DNA of 45,868 nucleotides from a bacterium (GTDB lineage: Bacteria; Bacteroidota; Bacteroidia; Bacteroidales; P3), in assembly GCA_014803485.1 (NCBI GenBank), contig JAAVBQ010000004.1, forward strand, positions 1-45,868, written 5' to 3'. The notes beneath the pieces are model-generated. The model worked only from the letters and a program-made list of their open reading frames with translations. It searched no databases and was not told the origin of the DNA. Numbering within the stretch: the first letter of the stretch is position 1; each line of letters starts with the position of its first letter. A program made the translations under genes and the position numbers. Below, in pieces: positions 35,333 through 44,162 of this stretch.

Positions 35333-37249
35333 ATGAAGAAACAGACTTGGATGTTTTTCGGATGCAGGGCGATGCTGCTTGTGGCGATGACGGGCTTGGC
35401 CGTTTCGTGCGCCAACTACAGCTCCGCACCCACGGGAGGCCCCAAGGATGTGGCACCCCCCGTGCTCCTGAAAGCCGAACCCCCGCAGGGCACCGTCGGT
35501 TTCACCCACGATAAAATCACCCTCACCTTCGATGAATTCGTGGTGTTGCAGAACACCGACAAAATCATCGTTTCCCCACCTTTGGAAAAAATCTCCTACA
35601 GTTCCAACCTCAAGACGGTGACGGTGCTTATCGAAGATTCTTTGGCAGAGGAAGAAACCTATTCCATCAATTTCAAGGATGCCGTGGGCGATTTGCACGA
35701 GTCTACGCCCCTGCGCGATTTCACCTATGTCTTTTCTACGGGAAAGATCATAGACAGCGGATTCCTTTCGGGTATCGTGCTCGATGCCTTCGACAACAAA
35801 CCCATCAAGGAGGCGTCGGTTCTGCTCTATGCGCAACACCCGTCCGACTATCCCGCCTTTCCTCGGCCCGCCTATGTTTCCACCACCGACGAGGAAGGAT
35901 TCTTTACGTTTTCGTATATCAGGAAAGGCTGTTATCACGTTTTGACGATAGCCGAAGAAAACCATGATTATCAACTTAATCCCATTGAAGAGAAAATGGC
36001 TTTCTCGGACAGTTGCTGGCAGACGCAGGATTTTCAGGCACCGGTACTTTTTACAAAAATTCCCCGTCAGAAAGAGAGCGACACCGCGCTCCGCGCCGCC
36101 TACGATACGGCTTTGCAGAGAGCCAAGAGAACGGCTTTCGGAGAGGCGGAAGAAAGCAGGCATCGTTTGTTTCTGTATCAGGATTGGCAGGAGGAAGTGT
36201 TTCTGAAAGAGGCCAAATGGAATGCGCGGGGCGAAATTCTTTTGACATGGTATTACAAGCCCGATTCTTCGGCACTCCGCTACGAATTTCTGCCCTCCTA
36301 TGCCGATGAAGAAATGGTGGCGCAGGCTCAGAAAGAAACCGATACGGTGTCTGTCGAGGGCAAACGCGACCGTCGTTCCCGCCGGGCTTCGGCTTCCCGC
36401 GCCGCCGATACGGCCGATTTGCCCGACCTCACCTGGCCCTCGCGCCTGCATGTGGTGGAAATTGCGCAGGACGACCCTTTGCAGACCAAACTTTGGTTCG
36501 ACAACTATGCCGTAGACGATTTGCGTTTGGTGCTCCACAACGGGGCGTATGCCGATACGGTGGAACTTACGCTTCCCATGTCGGCGGCGCGTTCCAAAGA
36601 CACCTCGGCTTTTCGCGTTTCGGCGCAGGCCTCCACGCTTCTGCACACCGATAGTTTGGTGTTGGGTTTCACTCTGCCGTTGGAAGAGATGGATTTGGTT
36701 CAAGCACGCTTATACCAATATTTTACAGATGAGGAAGAGCGCAGGGACACTACCGAAATCGATATGCGGAACGTGCGCATCGAGCGTATTCATCCGCAAC
36801 GGATATCTCTCTCCTATGCGTGGAAACAGGGCGCGGCCTATCAACTTTTTCTGCCTCCCTCCTGCTTCGCCGACCCCTTCGGCCGCCCCATAGACACTAC
36901 GTTTTTGCGTTTTTCGGTGTCCGATCCGCTCAATTTCGGACAGGTGGCGGTGACGCTTTCGGGACTGGAAGCGGAAAAGGACTATGTGCTGCAAATGGTG
37001 GGTGCCACGAGCAACTATAAAACCGTTTTGTTTCAAAGAAGTCTGAAAGGCGGAGATCAACTTGTTGAATTTCCCTACGTAAAACCCGGTAGCGTTACGT
37101 TTGTGCTTTTCGAAGACCCCAATAACGATGCCCGCTGGGATGTAGGTCACTATCCCTCCCGCCTCCAACCCGAAAAACGCTACTATTTCCCCAAGACGCT
37201 CCAAGTGGAAGCCGATTGGCGCATAGAGGAAACTTGGAACATAGAATAG
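35333..37249 (+). CDS. Ig-like domain lipoprotein (SbsA-type Ig-like N-terminus)
   Basis: Lipobox LAVSCAN, PTGGPKDVAPPVLLKAEPPQGTVGF, ITLTFDEFVVL. Confidence 0.85.
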   Translation: MKKQTWMFFGCRAMLLVAMTGLAVSCANYSSAPTGGPKDVAPPVLLKAEPPQGTVGFTHDKITLTFDEFVVLQNTDKIIVSPPLEKISYSSNLKTVTVLIEDSLAEEETYSINFKDAVGDLHESTPLRDFTYVFSTGKIIDSGFLSGIVLDAFDNKPIKEASVLLYAQHPSDYPAFPRPAYVSTTDEEGFFTFSYIRKGCYHVLTIAEENHDYQLNPIEEKMAFSDSCWQTQDFQAPVLFTKIPRQKESDTALRAAYDTALQRAKRTAFGEAEESRHRLFLYQDWQEEVFLKEAKWNARGEILLTWYYKPDSSALRYEFLPSYADEEMVAQAQKETDTVSVEGKRDRRSRRASASRAADTADLPDLTWPSRLHVVEIAQDDPLQTKLWFDNYAVDDLRLVLHNGAYADTVELTLPMSAARSKDTSAFRVSAQASTLLHTDSLVLGFTLPLEEMDLVQARLYQYFTDEEERRDTTEIDMRNVRIERIHPQRISLSYAWKQGAAYQLFLPPSCFADPFGRPIDTTFLRFSVSDPLNFGQVAVTLSGLEAEKDYVLQMVGATSNYKTVLFQRSLKGGDQLVEFPYVKPGSVTFVLFEDPNNDARWDVGHYPSRLQPEKRYYFPKTLQVEADWRIEETWNIE

Positions 37250-37258
37250 CGCGCCGGA

Positions 37259-38290
37259 TTATTCTCCTATCATCAGATTACAGCCACGGATATCGCTGTG
37301 GGCGAAACGGCCTTTGACTTCGAAAGAAAGGTCGGGGTGTTGGATGCCTAGGTCTTGTGTGGCGATAAAGGGGCAGGAATAGAGGTTTCCGAGGTCGATG
37401 ATGTTGATGCCGCCCGTGCGGTCGAAGTTCTCGTATTGCAGCGGGTCGAGGGTTTTGCGAATCATCACGCGCATCCACGGAGGGCAGGAGAAACGGTATT
37501 CCGTATCGGTGATATAGGCTTGCGAGGTGAGTTCGCACATACCGTATTCCGACAGTACGGCCGGCACCCGAAAAGCCTTTTTCAAGATAGCGTGAAACTC
37601 CTCCTTGGGCAGTTCCTGCCGTTTGCCCTTCATGCCGCCCGTTTCAAAAATCAAGGCTTTCGACAAATCCAAGGGATATTTTTCGGCAAAGTCCCAAAGC
37701 GCATAACTGAGCCCGAAAAGCACCGGTTTCACGGTCTGCGAAGCCCCGTTCTGCATACAATCCTGCAACTTTTGGGCCAATTCCTCCTCTTTGTTCAGAT
37801 AAAAACCGTTCTCGGGATGGCCGCTTTCCTCCATCAAACCCTTCAACATATAAATCAGCGAAGAATGCGGTTGCGACGAAGGTTCGGGCGTGAGCGCGAA
37901 GAACGCATAGCGGCGCACATCGCCGAAAAAATGCTCAAATCCGCGCGTAAAGCATTGGCGGTAGTGGGCCAGACTGCCTATATGATGTGTGCTGCGCACC
38001 GCTCCCTGCGAGCCTGTTCCCGAACTCAGAAAATAATCCTCGCTCCCGACTCCCTCTAAAAACACTTTGCGCGTCTTAAAAACCTCGATGGGCAGAAAGG
38101 GAATCTGATTGGGCGTTTTCACCGCATGGGCATCAAACGAAGAATCAAGCGCCTGCACATACTGACGGTAAACGGGATTCTGTTCGTAATGAAGATGAAA
38201 CAACCTCAAGGCAAGGTTGCGGAAATCGTCTTCGTTCCGAATCTCGAAAATCTTTGAAGAAAGGGCATTTAACTGCTCTTGTGTGTGCAT
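37259..38290 (-). CDS. LuxE/PaaK-like acyl-protein synthetase family protein
   Basis: FLPIEVFKTRKVF, YFLSSGTGSQGAVRSTH, SEYGMCELTSQAY; likely ATG at 38290. Confidence 0.8.
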   Translation of the reverse strand: MHTQEQLNALSSKIFEIRNEDDFRNLALRLFHLHYEQNPVYRQYVQALDSSFDAHAVKTPNQIPFLPIEVFKTRKVFLEGVGSEDYFLSSGTGSQGAVRSTHHIGSLAHYRQCFTRGFEHFFGDVRRYAFFALTPEPSSQPHSSLIYMLKGLMEESGHPENGFYLNKEEELAQKLQDCMQNGASQTVKPVLFGLSYALWDFAEKYPLDLSKALIFETGGMKGKRQELPKEEFHAILKKAFRVPAVLSEYGMCELTSQAYITDTEYRFSCPPWMRVMIRKTLDPLQYENFDRTGGINIIDLGNLYSCPFIATQDLGIQHPDLSFEVKGRFAHSDIRGCNLMIGE

Positions 38291-38296
38291 TTTTTG

Positions 38297-38333
38297 TAAA
38301 TTTGTCGGTTGCAGCCGCAGGGCAGCCTGCGGC
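38297..38333 (+). promoter_or_regulatory. Predicted -7 element (TAAATTTG, 38297-38304) followed by 5'-UTR hairpin GCCGCAGG-GCAG-CCTGCGGC (38314-38333)
   Basis: TAnnTTTG match and perfect 8-bp stem upstream of the ATG at 38356. Confidence 0.5.
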
Positions 38334-38355
38334 ACCCACCCAAATACCGAACACT

Positions 38356-38913
38356 ATGTTGCCAAAAGTACGCATTTTTCCGAGATTGCCTCTCCTGGCG
38401 GTGTTCTGCGTACTCGCTTCGTTCGTCACCTCCTGTGTCAAACCCAAAACCTTTCCGATAGAGCCCTATTTGGAATTTCGTCAAAATATCCTCTCCCATA
38501 CGCTTACCGCAGCGGGAGACAGCGTGCCTTCTCTCGATGTGGAGTTTTATTTTCAGGACGGAGACGGCGATATAGGCCGTTCCGACGAAAGCGAGAAGTT
38601 TCCCTATGTGGGCGACTCGCTCTACAATCTTCATTTTCAATTATACAAAGTGCTTTCCGACAGCCTTCTTGAAAAAGTCTACCTGCCCGACACAACGGGC
38701 GTATGGCAGCCTATCGCCTATCACTATCACTTGCACTATATAGAACCCGTAAACGCCAACCATTCGCTCAGCGGCATCATCCGATGGACGGTGGACGATT
38801 TCGGTATCACGGCGAGTATGTTGGAAAACCACACGATTTGTTACGGCATCTATCTCTACGACCGTGCGCTGCACAGAAGCAATGTGATTTATACAGACCC
38901 AATCCGACTTTGA
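38356..38913 (+). CDS. Putative lipoprotein, unknown function, 1 nt upstream of mrdA
   Basis: MLPKVRIFPRLPLLAVFCVLASFVTSCVKPK lipobox; stop TGA 38911-38913, mrdA ATG 38915. Confidence 0.8.
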   Translation: MLPKVRIFPRLPLLAVFCVLASFVTSCVKPKTFPIEPYLEFRQNILSHTLTAAGDSVPSLDVEFYFQDGDGDIGRSDESEKFPYVGDSLYNLHFQLYKVLSDSLLEKVYLPDTTGVWQPIAYHYHLHYIEPVNANHSLSGIIRWTVDDFGITASMLENHTICYGIYLYDRALHRSNVIYTDPIRL

Positions 38914-38914
38914 G

Positions 38915-40768
38915 ATGAAACGCTATACCCTGAATAAAAGTGCAGTCTTAATCGCTATTTTCCTAACGGTGGGCTTGATTTATTGGATTCGCCTGTTTCA
39001 ATTGCAGATTATAGACGACTACGCCAGCGAGGCGCAGAACAACACCATCCGCAACAAGGTGCAATATCCCGGACGGGGTCTCATTTTGGACCGCAACGGC
39101 GAAATCATCGTCTATAACGAACCTGTCTACGACCTTATGGTGATTCCCGGACAGGTGGCGGTGGACGAGACGGATTGGAATCTGCTGGCCGACTTGCTGG
39201 AGCTCGATTCGGCGGGTGTGCGGGAACGTTACGCCAAGGCCCGTGCGTATTCGCGCTATGCGCAGTCGGTGTTCGAGCGGCAGATTTCGAAGGAGGTCTA
39301 TGGCCGTTTGCAGGAATATCTCTATCTCTTTCCCGGTTTCGATGTGCAGAGCCGCACGCTCCGTCGCTATCCCAAGCCCATTGCGGCGCATGTGTTGGGC
39401 GATGTGGGCGAGGTGAGCGAAGAAGAAATCAAACGCAATCCGCACTATCAGCCGGGGGATTATATCGGCAAGAGCGGTTTGGAAAAGTTCTACGAAGAGG
39501 AATTGCGGGGAAAAAAGGGGGTGAAGGTGGTGATGGTGGATGTGCGGAATCGGGAAAAGGGAAGCTATAAAGAGGGGGCGATGGACTCGCTGCCCATTCC
39601 GGGAGAGAAACTCTACACCACGCTCGACGCAGGTCTGCAGGAATATGCCGAGTGGCTGATGCAGGGCAAGCGGGGGAGCATCGTGGCGGTGGAACCTGCC
39701 ACGGGCGAAGTGTTGGCCTTGGTGTCCGCGCCCGGCTACGACCCCAATCTGATGGTGGGGCGTGTGCGCAGCCGCAACTACAACATGTTGCTGACCGACC
39801 CGCAGAAACCTTTGTTCAACCGTGCGCTCATGGCCTACTATCCGCCGGGTTCCATCTTCAAGCTTCCGCAGGCTTTGATTGGTTTGCAGGAGGGCGTGAT
39901 TCGCGCGGGCACCGGTTTCCCTTGCGACAAAAGCCTTGTGGGTTGCCACAATCATGCCGATGCTTTGTCGGTTTCGGAAGGGGTGAGAAACTCATGCAAT
40001 CCCTATTTCTATCAGGTCTTCCGCAGGATCATCATGCAGGGAAAAGACCCGAACCGCTTTATAGACAGTCGTCTCGGACTTGAACAATGGAACGAATACA
40101 TCAAGAGTTTCGGGTTGGGCACCCGTTTGGATATCGATTTGAGCGATGTCAAGGCGGGCTATATTCCCGATGCGGCTTATTTCGATCGTTATTACGGCAG
40201 GAATCAATGGGCGTTCAGTACTATCTATTCGTTGAGCATAGGGCAGGGTGAAATTTCGCTGATACCTTTGCAGATGGTTAATTTAGCGGCGATTATGGCT
40301 AATCGTGGATATTATGTCACGCCGCACTTGGTGCGGGCTATCGGTGAAGACCAACGTCCGCCCGAGATGGATTTGTCGCCGCGCGTGCCGCCTATCGATA
40401 GAAAACATTTCGACCCTGTGGTGGAAGGTATGTACGGGGCGGTGCACCTGCCGGGCGGCACTGCGCGGCGAGCCTATATCGACAGCATTGTGGTGTGCGG
40501 AAAAACAGGAACTTCGCAGAATCCGCACGGCAAAGACCACGCGGTGTTTATCGGTTTCGCCCCCAAGGACAATCCGCAGATTGCCGTATCGGTGTTTTTG
40601 GAAAACAGCGGATTCGGAGGCATATGGGCGGCTCCTACCGCCAGTCTGTTGATAGAAAAATACCTCACGGGCAAGGTGCAGCGCAAGTGGTTGGAGGAGC
40701 AGGTGCACGACTTTACCATTTTCACCTACGACGAAAACGGTAGAATCATCGGCCCCCCGGCGCATTAA
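38915..40768 (+). CDS. mrdA: Penicillin-binding protein 2
   Basis: PPGSIFKLPQALIGL (SxxK), NSCNPYFYQVF (SxN), CGKTGTSQNPHGKDHAVFIGFAP (KTG). Confidence 0.95.
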   Translation: MKRYTLNKSAVLIAIFLTVGLIYWIRLFQLQIIDDYASEAQNNTIRNKVQYPGRGLILDRNGEIIVYNEPVYDLMVIPGQVAVDETDWNLLADLLELDSAGVRERYAKARAYSRYAQSVFERQISKEVYGRLQEYLYLFPGFDVQSRTLRRYPKPIAAHVLGDVGEVSEEEIKRNPHYQPGDYIGKSGLEKFYEEELRGKKGVKVVMVDVRNREKGSYKEGAMDSLPIPGEKLYTTLDAGLQEYAEWLMQGKRGSIVAVEPATGEVLALVSAPGYDPNLMVGRVRSRNYNMLLTDPQKPLFNRALMAYYPPGSIFKLPQALIGLQEGVIRAGTGFPCDKSLVGCHNHADALSVSEGVRNSCNPYFYQVFRRIIMQGKDPNRFIDSRLGLEQWNEYIKSFGLGTRLDIDLSDVKAGYIPDAAYFDRYYGRNQWAFSTIYSLSIGQGEISLIPLQMVNLAAIMANRGYYVTPHLVRAIGEDQRPPEMDLSPRVPPIDRKHFDPVVEGMYGAVHLPGGTARRAYIDSIVVCGKTGTSQNPHGKDHAVFIGFAPKDNPQIAVSVFLENSGFGGIWAAPTASLLIEKYLTGKVQRKWLEEQVHDFTIFTYDENGRIIGPPAH

Positions 40769-40778
40769 GGAAAAGACC

Positions 40779-42029
40779 ATGGAAAACAACAATACACAAC
40801 GACTTTGGAAGGCTTTGGATAAACCCGTCCTGCTCATCTACCTCTTTCTGGTGATAGCGGGATGGTTCAATATCTATTCGGTGGTTTACGACCCCGAGAC
40901 CACCGAGGGATTTCAGTTGGCTTCCCGCTACGGAAAACAACTTCTCTTTATCGGGTTCACTTTCCTGCTCGCCCTTTTTGTTTTGGTGGCGGACCTGCGT
41001 ATTTTCACCCAATTCGCCTATCTCTACTACGGCATAGCCATTCTGTTGCTGCTGGCGGTTCTGGTGGTGGGTACAAAAATTTCGGGGGCCCGTTCATGGA
41101 TTAAGCTTGGTCCCATCTCCCTGCAACCTTCCGAATTCGCCAAGGTGGCCACCTGTTTGGCCTTTGCCAAATACGTATCCCATCCTGCGCTCAATATGAA
41201 GAAAGTCAAGAACCAAATTGCCGCCGCCCTTTGGTTTTTGGCCCCCATGATGCTGATTCTTCTGCAGCCCGACGCAGGCTCGGCGCTCGTGTTCCTTTCT
41301 TTCGTGTTGGTGCTCTATCGCGAGGGTATGACCGGAAAAGTGCTTTGGGCGGGACTTATCGCCATCATCCTTTTCATCGCCGCCCTATTGGTCAACAAGT
41401 ATATCATCATTGCCGCCATAGCCGTTGTGATAGGCTTTTTGATATTCCGCAATAAAAAGACATTCAAGAATATCGCGCTCGGCATTCTGTTCTTTGCGCT
41501 CTGTTCGGGCTATGTGGTGGGCGTGGACTACGCTTTCCAGAAACTCAGTCCCCACCAGCAACAGCGTATCAATGTGGTGTTGGGGCTCGATCCCGATGTC
41601 AAGGGGGCGGGCTATAACGTCAATCAATCCAAAATCGCTATCGGAAGCGGCGGTTTTGCAGGAAAGGGCTATCTGCAAGGCACGCAGACCAAGTTCAATT
41701 TTGTTCCCGAACAAAGCACCGACTTTATTTTCTGTACGATAGGCGAAGAATGGGGATGGGTGGGATGCACGGTCTTCTTGGCCGCCTATCTTTGGCTTAT
41801 CATACGTCTCGTCAAGATGGCCGAGCGGCAGCGACAGCCCTATTACCGCGTCTACGGCTACGGCGTGGCCTGCATTTTTTTCCTGCATCTTTTTGTGAAT
41901 GTGGGAATGACCATCGGCCTGCTGCCCGTTATCGGCATTCCGCTTCCTTTTTTCAGCTACGGAGGGTCCTCGCTATGGTCTTTCACCCTCCTGCTTTTCA
42001 TTTTCCTGAAAATGGACGCCCGCCAGTAA
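40779..42029 (+). CDS. rodA: Rod shape-determining SEDS protein RodA
   Basis: GARSWIKLGPISLQPSEFAKVATCLAFA, LGLDPDVKGAGYNVNQSKIAIGSGGFAGKGYLQGTQTKFNFVPEQSTDFIFCTIGEEWG. Confidence 0.96.
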   Translation: MENNNTQRLWKALDKPVLLIYLFLVIAGWFNIYSVVYDPETTEGFQLASRYGKQLLFIGFTFLLALFVLVADLRIFTQFAYLYYGIAILLLLAVLVVGTKISGARSWIKLGPISLQPSEFAKVATCLAFAKYVSHPALNMKKVKNQIAAALWFLAPMMLILLQPDAGSALVFLSFVLVLYREGMTGKVLWAGLIAIILFIAALLVNKYIIIAAIAVVIGFLIFRNKKTFKNIALGILFFALCSGYVVGVDYAFQKLSPHQQQRINVVLGLDPDVKGAGYNVNQSKIAIGSGGFAGKGYLQGTQTKFNFVPEQSTDFIFCTIGEEWGWVGCTVFLAAYLWLIIRLVKMAERQRQPYYRVYGYGVACIFFLHLFVNVGMTIGLLPVIGIPLPFFSYGGSSLWSFTLLLFIFLKMDARQ

Positions 42030-42070
42030 AGCAAATTGCCGAGGCGCAGTATCTTCAGCATAAACCTAAA

Positions 42071-43078
42071 TCAAATTGAACGAAACCGCGCTTGCAACTC
42101 CTCCATTTTCGAGATCAGTTGCTCGAAGGTAAAATGCTCACCGTATATCATAGATTCCTGCATGGCCTTATAATCATCTTGCCATACCTTCAACACCTCT
42201 TCAGGAGGCAACAAGACGATACGTTTGCGTATGTCCGGCGTATAATCCACATCCTTGATGGAAGTAAACAACTCCCTGTGATGGTGGATGTTGTTCCATA
42301 ACTCGTCATTGCTGATGGCTTTTTGTGCAAAAGGCTCATCCATCATTTTCATCAGATCGTAAAGATGGCGTGACTTGCGGTTGGCATGTCGGGAATCGTT
42401 GGTGGTAAACAACTCGTGAAGCAGGAACGCTTTTTCCAAAAAGGTCTTTTCCGGCACGGCCGAGATGATATCCACATCTGCAACGGTGGTGTCTATCGTA
42501 GAATTTTTACTCACCAAAGAGTTTACTTTAGCCTTCGTGGTAGGTTCAAACAACGACCTCGCGCCAATTTCCAGCAACACCTCGGATTGCAGATAATAGG
42601 GGCCAGTATTTCCAAAGACCGATTCGTAGGCTATATGCACCTTACGGGGTTCCGGATAGGTGGCATCCCCTTCGCCGTCCGGATCCGGCGTTATTGTGCA
42701 ATGGTCGGTCAGTCCTTTTTTATGGAGGATTTCTTGCAAGTCATTGGCAAATATCTCTTTGACAAACAGCGATGATACCTTGCGCAGTTTCTTCAGTTGT
42801 TTTTTGGTGAGGTCGCCTTCCAAACCGAAAACACTTCGGTCGATGGCAAGGTCAATATCCTCCGAAAATCTGGAAATCAAATTCCACACCTTGCTCAAAG
42901 ATGTGCCGCCTTTAAAAACCAGTTTATCCGCATACGGCAATGTATAGACGGCTTGTAGAATTCCTGTTACCCAAATATCCTTTTCTATTGCCTTAGGGGC
43001 ATCGATGCCCAACCGCAGGCTTACTTGTTCGTAGATGGTACGGCGCGTATCCGCTGGAAGTTGCAGAAATTTATTCAT
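42071..43078 (-). CDS. Nucleotidyltransferase toxin AbiEii/AbiGii family
   Basis: KLVFKGGTSLSKVWNLISRFSEDIDLAIDR; likely ATG at 43078 overlaps the antitoxin stop (ATGA). Confidence 0.92.
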   Translation of the reverse strand: MNKFLQLPADTRRTIYEQVSLRLGIDAPKAIEKDIWVTGILQAVYTLPYADKLVFKGGTSLSKVWNLISRFSEDIDLAIDRSVFGLEGDLTKKQLKKLRKVSSLFVKEIFANDLQEILHKKGLTDHCTITPDPDGEGDATYPEPRKVHIAYESVFGNTGPYYLQSEVLLEIGARSLFEPTTKAKVNSLVSKNSTIDTTVADVDIISAVPEKTFLEKAFLLHELFTTNDSRHANRKSRHLYDLMKMMDEPFAQKAISNDELWNNIHHHRELFTSIKDVDYTPDIRKRIVLLPPEEVLKVWQDDYKAMQESMIYGEHFTFEQLISKMEELQARFRSI

Positions 43079-43683
43079 AGTGCATTCAGTATTATAGAGC
43101 GAATCCATCCCGGAACAAGTTTCAAGTCATCAGTAATCAGCTCTTTGGGTTCATTGGATAGCAGTTGTTTGATACGGTTGAGTTGTTCCTCGCTCACGTT
43201 GCCTTGCCCCAGTCGTTGGAGGGCAAATGTGATGAGCATGACAAGTTCCGATTTGAATTTGAGTCGTTTAGGTACAACATGTTTGAAGAGAATACCCCTG
43301 CCGTTATATATTTTTATTCTTCGGGATGTACCATCGGTGAAATAGACCGCATTCATCGGCACTTGTGTGGAGAGTCCGAGTTTGTTTAGCGCAACGTCAC
43401 CGGTCGGCACAATACGACACTTATCTCTTTTGGCAATGGCTTGTGCAACATCGTCCATATGGGGATACACAATTCCGAAGCCGAACTCGGTATCGATTTT
43501 CGGCTTGCAATAAATACCTCTTGCAAGACGGATTATCTTTCCGGACAACGTGATGCGTTCAAAAACCTTGTTTATGGTCTTTTGCTCTCCCATATCCGCA
43601 AAATCACTTGCAAATAATATTGCACTGTGCCTTTTTCTGTTTATTATATTAAGTATGGAACTATCAATACTTTTCTTTTTCAT
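43075..43683 (-). CDS. AbiEi-type antitoxin (DUF6088 family)
   Basis: RITLSGKIIRLARGIYCKPK, VPTGDVALNKLGLSTQVPMNAVYFTDGTSRRI; likely ATG at 43683. Confidence 0.88.
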   Translation of the reverse strand: MKKKSIDSSILNIINRKRHSAILFASDFADMGEQKTINKVFERITLSGKIIRLARGIYCKPKIDTEFGFGIVYPHMDDVAQAIAKRDKCRIVPTGDVALNKLGLSTQVPMNAVYFTDGTSRRIKIYNGRGILFKHVVPKRLKFKSELVMLITFALQRLGQGNVSEEQLNRIKQLLSNEPKELITDDLKLVPGWIRSIILNAL

Positions 43684-43697
43684 TTTTATAGTCAATT

Positions 43698-43726
43698 TGT
43701 CGTAAAAAACACATTTTTTTACGACA
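43698..43726. promoter_or_regulatory. Putative AbiEi operator: perfect 12-bp inverted repeat
   Basis: TGTCGTAAAAAA (43698-43709), N5, TTTTTTACGACA (43715-43726), 15 bp upstream of the antitoxin ATG. Confidence 0.8.
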
Positions 43727-43735
43727 TTTTCACAA

Positions 43736-43743
43736 CAAAAGTA
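43736..43743 (-). promoter_or_regulatory. Predicted -7 element TACTTTTG of the abiE promoter
   Basis: Minus-strand match to TAnnTTTG; no good -33 element seen. Confidence 0.45.
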
Positions 43744-43779
43744 CAACATTATGTCGAATACGCCCCCTTTTTGCTTTAT

Positions 43780-43809
43780 AAATCGTCAGTTGCGGCTGAC
43801 GATTTTGTT
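43780..43809 (+). terminator. Terminator-like hairpin followed by TTTTGTTT
   Basis: AAATCGTCAG (43780-43789), loop TTGCGG, CTGACGATTT (43796-43805). Confidence 0.6.
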
Positions 43810-43834
43810 TTCTGAAAGAAAGTCAATATATTTG
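43804..43834 (+). promoter_or_regulatory. Consensus Bacteroidetes promoter TTTG-N19-TATATTTG
   Basis: TTTG 43804-43807; TATATTTG 43827-43834; 19-bp spacer. Confidence 0.7.
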
Positions 43835-43859
43835 TGGATTGTCATAAAATATAGTTGCT

Positions 43860-44156
43860 ATGGAAACTCTTGTGCGTTGCGGCTTCATGCTTACGGGAGT
43901 TGGTGGGTATGTACGGTTGGGGGATAAAATAGAATGCTTGCCTAATCCGACCACGAATCAAACTCTCTTGCGTTGGGAAGCCGATATGGACAGAATCGAA
44001 ATCATATCCGAGAGCGGACAACGAGTGCTTACATTCAACGTTTCAGGGCTGACACAAAAAGTAGTTGATATGTCGCATATGTCATCGGGTATCTATTTTG
44101 TCCGTTTCTTAAGTGGAAGTTCCATTGTTGCTACTAAAAAGTTGATTAAACAATAA
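43860..44156 (+). CDS. Orphan T9SS type A C-terminal sorting domain protein (98 aa, no signal peptide)
   Basis: PNPTTNQTLLRW...IEIISESGQRVLTFN...VDMSHMSSGIYFVRFLSGSSIVATKKLIKQ. Confidence 0.75.
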   Translation: METLVRCGFMLTGVGGYVRLGDKIECLPNPTTNQTLLRWEADMDRIEIISESGQRVLTFNVSGLTQKVVDMSHMSSGIYFVRFLSGSSIVATKKLIKQ

Positions 44157-44162
44157 CTTTTG

